Positions 1 to 7,000 of a stretch of DNA of 64,000 nucleotides are shown here, in pieces. The stretch lies in assembly GCA_016716605.1 (NCBI GenBank), contig JADJWA010000001.1, forward strand, positions 2,046,001 through 2,110,000, read 5' to 3'. The notes under the pieces were generated by a model. That model was not told the origin of the DNA and made no database searches. It worked only from the letters and a program-made list of their open reading frames with translations. Made by a program: the position numbers and the translations under genes. Numbering within the stretch: the stretch's first letter is position 1; the number at the start of each line of letters is the position of its first letter. This DNA is from Flavobacteriales bacterium (GTDB lineage: Bacteria > Bacteroidota > Bacteroidia > Flavobacteriales_F > PHOS-HE28).

Positions 1-645
1 CTCGACGACGAGAACATCATCCGGCTCCTTGAATCGCCCGGGGACACGGTGAACTTCAAGGTCTTCCTCACCCGGCCCGATGGCAGCCAGGAGCAGGTCC
101 GATTCCGCGATGGCGCAGGCAACGAGATCATGCGCTTCACCCCGGCCAATGGCCCCGAGAACATCGCGCGAATCGATTACCGGCCCGTCTTCAGCCTCGA
201 TGGCAAGTACAACCTCACCGTGTTCGCCAATGACCTTTCGGGCAACCGCAGCGGTGACAACGACTACCAGGTGAACTTCGAGGTGATCAACCGGCCCACC
301 ATCACTGAGGTGCTCAATTACCCGAACCCCTTCACCACCAGCACGCGCTTCGTCTTCACCGTGACTGGCCAGCAGCCGCCCACGCAGATGAAGATCCAGA
401 TCATGACCATCACCGGCAAGGTGGTGCGCGAAGTGAGCGCTGCGGAGATCGGCCCGATGTACGTGGGGCGCAACATCACCGAATTCGCGTGGGACGGAAC
501 CGACCAGTTCGGCGACCGGCTGGCGCGCGGCGTTTATCTCTATCGCGTGATGGCACGCCTCAATGGGGAGGAGATCGAGGTGCGCGAGACCCAGGCCTCA
601 CAGTACTTCACCAAAGGCTTCGGCAAGATGTACCTGCTGCGCTGA
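1..645 (+). CDS. C-terminal part of a large secreted/surface protein with an FlgD-like Ig/T9SS-type end (5' truncated)
   Basis: The frame is open from the first base of the window, so only the last 214 codons are visible. The last ~110 residues carry the pattern YPNPFTTSTRF, then MKIQIMTITGKVVREV, then WDGTDQFGDRLARGVYLYRV. This is the FlgD-like immunoglobulin fold found at the end of many Bacteroidota T9SS-related surface proteins. The end FGKMYLLR replaces the usual short sorting-domain tail. The preceding ~90 residues (DNDYQVNFEVINRP and upstream) look like another beta-rich extracellular domain. Very large C25-peptidase/CARDB-type proteins of this phylum end in a similar way, so that is the likely parent, but the catalytic part is outside the window. 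The gene stops 60 nt before the tRNA-Glu promoter. Confidence 0.8.
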   Translation, partial: LDDENIIRLLESPGDTVNFKVFLTRPDGSQEQVRFRDGAGNEIMRFTPANGPENIARIDYRPVFSLDGKYNLTVFANDLSGNRSGDNDYQVNFEVINRPTITEVLNYPNPFTTSTRFVFTVTGQQPPTQMKIQIMTITGKVVREVSAAEIGPMYVGRNITEFAWDGTDQFGDRLARGVYLYRVMARLNGEEIEVRETQASQYFTKGFGKMYLLR

Positions 646-704
646 CCACGGCGCCGATCGGCATGCTCGGGTCCGAGGCGTCCTGAGGCAGTCGGAGGTC
701 CGGG

Positions 705-735
705 TATTGCAGTTCCAATCGGCTGCATACATTTG
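705..735 (+). promoter_or_regulatory. Bacteroidota-type promoter of tRNA-Glu
   Basis: A canonical -7 element TACATTTG (728-735) is preceded, after an 18-nt spacer, by TATTG (705-709) as the -33 element. The tRNA begins 27 nt after the -7 box. This is one of the clearest promoters in the window and helps fix the phylum. Confidence 0.7.
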
Positions 736-762
736 CGGCCCCTCGGGGGATTTTGATTTCAT

Positions 763-834
763 GGCCCGTTCGTCTAGGGGTTAGGACGCGTCCCTTTCAC
801 GGATGAAACAGGGGTTCGATTCCCCTACGGGCTA
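763..834 (+). tRNA. tRNA-Glu (anticodon UUC)
   Basis: A full cloverleaf can be drawn by hand. The 7-bp acceptor stem pairs 763-769 with 827-833 (first pair G-U) and the discriminator is A834. The anticodon stem pairs 789-793 with 801-805 around a 7-nt loop, with TTC at 796-798. The T-arm contains GGTTCGATTCC. The 3' CCA is not encoded: the gene is followed by CAC. Confidence 0.97.
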
Positions 835-840
835 CACCGG

Positions 841-879
841 ATCGCCGGAACCTCAGCAATAGCAAGGGTCTCCGGCGAT
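841..879 (+). terminator. Possible terminator hairpin after tRNA-Glu
   Basis: ATCGCCGGA (841-849) pairs perfectly with TCCGGCGAT (871-879) around a 21-nt loop, starting 6 nt after the tRNA. There is no T-run, and the loop is long for an intrinsic terminator, so this is only a candidate. Confidence 0.35.
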
Positions 880-1178
880 TGGCTTTTCCAGGTTGCCGGT
901 TCGGGCGTCGGTTCCTGCGTAGCGCAGGGCCCCGCGGCCCCACTCAGCACAGGCAAGGGCAATTCGCTGGTTCGCGCATCGCTTCAGATTCGGACTACGG
1001 TGTCCAGGTGCCGCGCATGGGAGCCCCAATTGCAAAGGCAACGGCTCGCCCATGACCCAGACCGGACGAGCTGCCGGGACACTTGCACGACAGTAATAAG
1101 CGGAATCATCCCACAGCCTGCCGACCGGTGAAAGTGGAAGCGTACAGGTTGTACGACCGCCCGTGCGGCCACCATTGC
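880..1178. other. Intergenic region, nothing recognised
   Basis: This stretch lies between the tRNA-Glu hairpin and the 3' end of the FtsX-type gene. Short open frames on both strands show no recognisable protein pattern, and no further RNA fold or repeat was seen. Confidence 0.5.
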
Positions 1179-2777
1179 TCAAGCGAACCGGATCGCCTTG
1201 GCCGGCGCGATCCGCGTGACCAGCATGCTGGGCCCGATGAGGGCAAGGACGCACACGACCAACGTGCCCACGTTGAGCGCAACGATGGGGAGCAATTCGA
1301 GGTCAACCACCACGCGGTCCATGTAATACGTCTCAACGGGCAGCTTCACGAACGCGAATCGTTGCTGCACCAAGGCGAGGCCGATACCCAGCAGGTCGCC
1401 GAGCACGATACCTGCTCCGAGGATATAGGCTGCATTGGCCAGGAAGATCCTGCGGATGGCACCGTTCGAAGCGCCCAGGGCCTTCAAGGTGCCGATCATG
1501 GGCGTGCGTTCGAGGATGATGATCAGCAGTGCGCTGGTCATGTTGATGATGGCCACGATCACCATGAGCACGATGATCACCACCACATTCTTGTCGAGCA
1601 GCTCCAGCCAGGCGAAGATCTCCGGGAAGCGGTCACGCACGCTGAGCGATCGAAGATTGCTGGGCAGGTAAGCGGTATATACCAGGTCATCGAACCGCTG
1701 CAGGTCCTCGAAGCGGTCGAGCACCACCTCGAACCCACCGCAATACTTGTGGTAGCTGCCACCGCTTCCGCTGCGCTCGACACGGATTCTGTTCACCTCC
1801 AGATCGGTGCCCAGGCTGCTGATATGCGGCATGATCCGGTCAGGGGAGATGCGTACCGTGGCCGTATCTGGGATGGTGCGGTCGGCATCACTTACGATGA
1901 GCGTGAAGCTCGTGTCGCGCGGGGCTCTGCCCAGCGGCGCATGCGGGAAGTTGGGCACATGGCGCTCGTAGAGCTGCACGCGATGCGGCCCTGGTCCTTT
2001 CAGCTCCGTGCCCGGCCACGCGTATTCGTAGAGCCGATCACCTCCGAAGGCGTGGCCCTCGAGCGTCACATACCGGCCCGATTCCAATTCGCCCACGCTG
2101 ATCTCCGCCTTCAGGCCCCATTGTGCGAAGCGCTGCAAGTGGCCGATGTCCACGAAGACGAGATTGTGGTCGATCTGCTCCAGGCCGGTCTGATAGATGC
2201 CGCAGACCCGGAATTTCCGGGGGCGGATATCGTCGCGGCCGCGCACCAGGTAGGTGGTGATGGTGTCCTGGGTGCCGATGCGAAGGCGGTCGGCGTGGTG
2301 CTTCGCGAGCAGCAGGTCGATGGGGCGTGTGCTGTCGTTGATCGCGGGCAGCTCGCCTTCGATCAAGTGGCCATGCAGGAACCGCGTGTCGTAATCGGCC
2401 CCGATGCCCTTGAGGACAACGCCCTCGATGTCGTTATCCGTCTCGATGATGCCGGGCCGGGTGGCATACACTTGGATATGCGCGATCCCGGGAACGGTAT
2501 CGAGCCATGGATAGAACGATTGCTCAATGGGAATGCGCAGGGTCTCCTTCGGATCGGTCTGTCCGATGGCTGCGATCTGCAGGTGCGCCGAGGCCCCCGT
2601 TACTTTCGCCCGCACCTCGCGCTGGAAGCCGCGCGTGATGCCCACTGTAAGGATCATGACCGCCATGCCCACCACGATGCCGCCGATGGCGATGGCCACA
2701 ATCGGCCGTGAGAAGCTCTTAGCGCCGGATGAGCTGCCGCGCACGATGCGCCGGGCGATGAAATGCGCGAAGGACAA
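1179..2777 (-). CDS. FtsX/LolE-type ABC transporter permease
   Basis: 532 aa from a TTG start, giving MSFAHFIARRIVRG, the usual N-terminus of Bacteroidota FtsX-type lipoprotein-export permeases. An in-frame ATG at 2816 would add 13 residues unlike the family. The first membrane helix is IVAIAIGGIVVGMAVMILTV, followed by a MacB-like periplasmic domain. Three C-terminal helices follow, including VVVIIVLMVIVAIINMTSAL and the FtsX signature region MIGTLKALGASNGAIRRIF. The protein is longer than the usual ~400 aa; the extra ~130 residues lie between the periplasmic core and the C-terminal helices (roughly residues 235-365). The likely role is energised lipoprotein or substrate extraction at the inner membrane with an ATPase encoded elsewhere. 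It is divergent from the muramidase gene, whose start codon lies only 4 nt away. Confidence 0.88.
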   Translation of the reverse strand: MSFAHFIARRIVRGSSSGAKSFSRPIVAIAIGGIVVGMAVMILTVGITRGFQREVRAKVTGASAHLQIAAIGQTDPKETLRIPIEQSFYPWLDTVPGIAHIQVYATRPGIIETDNDIEGVVLKGIGADYDTRFLHGHLIEGELPAINDSTRPIDLLLAKHHADRLRIGTQDTITTYLVRGRDDIRPRKFRVCGIYQTGLEQIDHNLVFVDIGHLQRFAQWGLKAEISVGELESGRYVTLEGHAFGGDRLYEYAWPGTELKGPGPHRVQLYERHVPNFPHAPLGRAPRDTSFTLIVSDADRTIPDTATVRISPDRIMPHISSLGTDLEVNRIRVERSGSGGSYHKYCGGFEVVLDRFEDLQRFDDLVYTAYLPSNLRSLSVRDRFPEIFAWLELLDKNVVVIIVLMVIVAIINMTSALLIIILERTPMIGTLKALGASNGAIRRIFLANAAYILGAGIVLGDLLGIGLALVQQRFAFVKLPVETYYMDRVVVDLELLPIVALNVGTLVVCVLALIGPSMLVTRIAPAKAIRFA

Positions 2778-2781
2778 GATG

Positions 2782-4002
2782 ATGGCGGTGCGGCCGAAGA
2801 TAGACCTGGGACCCACGCTCGCCCTTGTGCTGCTGTTCCTGTGTGCTGGCGCAAGTGCTCAGGCGAGGAAGCTTGTCGCGAAAGGTGATCCAGTGATCAG
2901 GACCGGTGCGGAGCGAACCGATGCTTACTTGCCGTTGCTCACCGGCCAGCGCGTGGCCGTTGTCACCAACCACACCGGTCGCATCGGGAACGCTCATCTG
3001 GTTGATTCCTTGCTGGCGCGGAAGGTGGGCATCACGAAGGTGTTCGCGCCAGAGCATGGTTTCCGCGGTGATGCCGATGCGGGTGAGCACGTGAAGGACC
3101 AACGGGATCCGCGGACCGGCCTGCCCATCGTCTCGCTCTACGGCAAGGACAAGAAGCCCAATGCGCAGCAGCTCGCCGATGTGGATGTGCTGATCTTCGA
3201 TATCCAGGACGTGGGCGCGCGCTACTATACCTACATCAGCACGTTGCACTTCGTGATGGAGGCGGCCTTGGCGCACCAGAAGAAAGTGATCGTGCTCGAC
3301 CGGCCGAATCCGAACGGTTTCTATGTCGATGGACCCGTTCTCGATACCGCTTACCGATCGTTCGTGGGCATGCACCCGGTGCCGATCGTGCATGGCATGA
3401 CCATCGGCGAGTACGCGCGCATGATCAACGGCGAAGGCTGGTTGCCCACCGGCATGCGCTGCGACCTGACCGTGATCCCGTGCGAAGGCTACGAGCACGG
3501 CCAGTTCCCCAGGCTTGACTTGCACCCATCTCCGAACCTGCCGACCATGGCTTCCGTGTACCTGTATCCGTCACTCTGCTTATTCGAAGGCACTATTGTC
3601 AGCGTGGGGCGCGGCACGGAGAAGCCGTTCCAGTGGATCGGATATCCGGGCAATCCTTTAGGAAGCCATCAGTTCACGCCGCGCCCGATGCCCGGGGCGA
3701 AGGAACCGCCGCATAATGGCCGTACATGCACGGGACTCGACCTCGAGGCCTACGGTGGCTTCCAGAGCCGCATGGAGCGCCGTATCAACCTGCAATGGCT
3801 GATCGGGTTCTACGCCGAAGCACCCGAGAAGGCCAGCTTCTTCACGCCTTTCTTCGACAAGCTCGCCGGGAGCAAGGATCTGCGCGAGCGAATCCAACGG
3901 GGTGAGAGTGAAGAGGTGATTCGGGCGTCATGGCAGCAGGACCTGGAACGCTTCATGAAGATCCGGTCTAAGTATCTGCTTTACCAGGATATCCAGCCTT
4001 GA
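2782..4002 (+). CDS. namZ: NamZ-like exo-beta-N-acetylmuramidase (DUF1343, GH171)
   Basis: 406 aa. I chose the ATG at 2782 because it opens directly into a signal peptide (LALVLLFLCAGASAQA); ATGs at 2779 and 2758 are also in frame. The mature protein has the DUF1343 pattern: VVTNHTGRIG, VFAPEHGFRGDADAGEHV, SLYGKDKKP, VLIFDIQDVGARYYTYIST, LDRPNPNG and a C-terminal QWLIGFY region. DUF1343 proteins (Bacillus YbbC/NamZ, family GH171) release terminal N-acetylmuramic acid from peptidoglycan fragments. The EHGF glutamate is the probable catalytic residue. This export route points to cell-wall recycling in the periplasm. The gene is divergent from the FtsX-type permease with essentially no intergenic space and is followed by a strong hairpin. 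Confidence 0.92.
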   Translation: MAVRPKIDLGPTLALVLLFLCAGASAQARKLVAKGDPVIRTGAERTDAYLPLLTGQRVAVVTNHTGRIGNAHLVDSLLARKVGITKVFAPEHGFRGDADAGEHVKDQRDPRTGLPIVSLYGKDKKPNAQQLADVDVLIFDIQDVGARYYTYISTLHFVMEAALAHQKKVIVLDRPNPNGFYVDGPVLDTAYRSFVGMHPVPIVHGMTIGEYARMINGEGWLPTGMRCDLTVIPCEGYEHGQFPRLDLHPSPNLPTMASVYLYPSLCLFEGTIVSVGRGTEKPFQWIGYPGNPLGSHQFTPRPMPGAKEPPHNGRTCTGLDLEAYGGFQSRMERRINLQWLIGFYAEAPEKASFFTPFFDKLAGSKDLRERIQRGESEEVIRASWQQDLERFMKIRSKYLLYQDIQP

Positions 4003-4006
4003 TGTA

Positions 4007-4038
4007 CGAAGCCCCGGCCATCACTGACCGGGGCTTCG
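4007..4038. terminator. Bidirectional terminator hairpin
   Basis: CGAAGCCCCGG (4007-4017) pairs perfectly over 11 bp with CCGGGGCTTCG (4028-4038) around a 10-nt loop. It sits between the convergent muramidase gene and the giant T9SS gene, and so can serve both strands. Confidence 0.75.
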
Positions 4039-4059
4039 CTTCGGATTGTTCGCTCGCTG

Positions 4060-7000
4060 CTACTTCTGGATCACCAGACGCTCGTTGAAGGTGCTGGTTC
4101 CGGCGGTGATGCTCACCAGGTACATGCCGTTGGCCAGTTCCCCGTTCAGGGCGATGGCGGTGTTCACATAGCCGTCCTGCACCCCGAGGGTGCGCTGGGC
4201 CACGCGCTTGCCGAAGGCATCGTAGATGTCCACGTTGATGCTCTCCACACCCTCCTCCACGCTGCTCAGGCTCACGAAGAGCTGGTCGCCGCGGTTCGGG
4301 TTCGGGTACATCGCCACGCGGGCCTCGCTCGCCGTGGTGCTGCCGCCCTCTTCAGCCATGCCGAAGGCGCACGTGGTGGTCAGCTGGCACACATCGCCGT
4401 AGGGATCACTGCTGTGGCACCAGGTAGCGCCATTGTCGAAGCTCGCGCGCACATCCACCTCGTAGGTCTTGTTGCAGGCCAGGCCGTTGGTGTTCACCCG
4501 GTACTGGCCCGTGGCGCTGGTCTTCACGATCGTCACGAACTCGGCCGGGATGCGGAAGCGGAACTGGTAGCGGTTCGCGTTCACCCAGTTGCAGTTGCCG
4601 TTCATGCGGCGCACGGGCTTGGCATGCACGCGGATGTTGGTGCCGATGCCGCGGGTCTGTCCGCAGCTCAGGTACTGGTTGCCCGGCTGGTCCATGAGCT
4701 TGGTGCGGGGGCACTGGGCCTCGGTGCTGTTCACCACCAGGCGGCAGGCAGGGCCCCAGTTGTTGTAGGTGCCATTGATGCGGCCGCGCACCTTCACGTT
4801 GTAGAAGCCGCCCTCCACCAGCTGGTTGCCGGCCCAGCCGTTGAGCAGGAAGTGCGCCGCGCGGGTGGCGCTGGCAGGCAGTCCGTTGCTCGTGTTGTGG
4901 CTCTGGAAGCGCTTGAAGCTGTAGCCGCCGTTGGGCGCGTACCACCACATCTGGTAGCCGCTGTTGGCGTTGTTCACGTTGTACTGCGCGGTCACGGCCG
5001 CGTTGTCGTTGGCCACTACGTATTCACCGCCGCAGGGGCTGATCTTCCAGTCGCGCTTGTCGCAGCTGGTGTAGATCAGGCGGTCGGTGCCCACGGGCAG
5101 GCAGAAGCCCTCGTTGGCCGCGATCTGGCTGGTGCCGCCGCTGGTGAAGCCGCCTTCGCCGAAGGCGCCGTAGAGGTTATCGATCAGGCGCACGCTGCTG
5201 TTGATCTTCAGCAGGTAGCCGCCGCCGGTGATGCCGTCGCCGCCGCCGTCGGTGACCACCAGGTAGAAGCAGCCGTCGGGCAGGCAGGTGGCCTCGGAGC
5301 CGTTGCCGATCAGGGCGCCGCCGCCGCTCTGCATCAACGTGTTGGTGCCTTGCTCATAGATGGCCCAATCGAGGTCATCCACACCATCGGCCTGGTACAC
5401 GAAGTCGAGGTCGGTGGTGCAGGTTGCGATCGGTGTGCATTCAATGGCGCCTAGCCCGCTGGTCTCACCGTTGGGGCAGGCCAAGCATTCGGTCTGCGCG
5501 TCGAACGGATTGAAAGTGTTCACCGGGCACAGGTCGCAGAGCTCTTGGCCGCTGCTGGCGCTGAAGCTGCCCGGCGGGCAGGCGCTGCACGCGGATTGAC
5601 CACTGCTGCCGTTGGCATATCCGGCCGGGCAAGGGATGGCATTGATCCCATCCGGACAGTAGCTGCCCGGCGGGCAGATGGTGCAGGTGAAAATGAGTGG
5701 GAGGTCCGCGGGTTCAGCGAAGTAGCCCAGCTCGCAGGCGCAGGTGTTCTCGTCGAAGTTGGGGATGCCATCCACTGCGAGCGGACAATCGTCGCAGGCG
5801 TCGCCAATGCCGTCCCCGTCCATATCCTCCTGAAGCGGGTTGGGGTCGTCCGGGCAATTGTCGTCGTTATCGCAAACACCATCATTGTCGGCATCGGCAA
5901 CGCAGGGCACCTCAGGTGCTAGCGCAACGCCACGGAAGGCGGTATTTGCGGGCGCCGATGCGATGGTCGATCCAGTGCTGCCTGCGCCGGTATCCACGAT
6001 GCGCACGAGGCGGTTGGTCCCTTCCGTCGTGGTGGCGTAGATCACTGGGTCTGTGCCGCTGAAGTCAACTTCCAAGCCGCGCGCACCGGTGGTGCCATCA
6101 ACTGCAAGCGTGTAGCTCAGCACCCAGTTGCCCGAGATGAAGTCCCAGCGCTGCACTCCGCCGCCGGAAGCGAACGCACGGTCATCGGCGATGTAGCAGA
6201 TGGTAGTAGCCGGGTTGAAGGCGAACTCGTAGGGGCTCGCGCTTCCTCCAGCGTTGATCACAACGGCACTGGTCTGACCAGTAGAAGTGGGTAACCCGCT
6301 TCCAACGGCCCACACCCCCCGGCTTGCGCCCGAGCCGGTCGAGAAATAGAGCTGCCCATTGTGCACTTCCATCGCGCGGTTGTTGGTGAGCGTGGTGCTC
6401 ACGATGGCTGGCGTGCCCGGTGCGAAGTAGGCGATGCCGGTGTTCGCGCCCGCGCTCCAGAAATCGGTGCCCTGACTGGCGGCACCGCGGATGCTGCCAC
6501 CGCTGAAGAAGCTCGTGCTGGTGGACTCGCGCACGTAGTTCGCCGCATTGTCCATGGAACCGATGGCCCGGTTCACGCTGGCCGATGTGCTCGAGGTGAG
6601 GTTGCCGGCGCCCGGAAGCGTCTGCGCATAACCCGCGAAGACGAGCTTGGCCTTGTCGGCTGAGCGCGATAGTATGCCCTCGGTGGTGGCCGTCCCGCTC
6701 ACAACGAGCGGGTCCGTGGCGCCGGACGGCACTTCGATGTTGATGGTGTTGGTGCCCGCTCCGGTGAACTCGCGCAGTACCACCGGGTTGCCCGTATTGG
6801 TAAGTGAGCCTGTGCCATTTCCCGCTTGCAGCACCACGATGTTGCCGGAGGTGAACTGCACCGGTGTGCCAACACAGCTGCAATCGGGTTGATACGTGTC
6901 GTTGGCGGTGTTGCCCAAGCCATCATCGCATGGGGTTCCGGGCAAGGCGCTGCCGCCCGGCACATTCTCGCAGTCCAGCGGAAGGCCTATGCATGCGCAG

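Noticed and set aside
1..645. First gene as the T9SS sortase PorU
   Set aside because: The C-terminal fold is similar, but no catalytic part is in the window and the ending FGKMYLLR is also seen in other large surface proteins, so the specific name is not supported.
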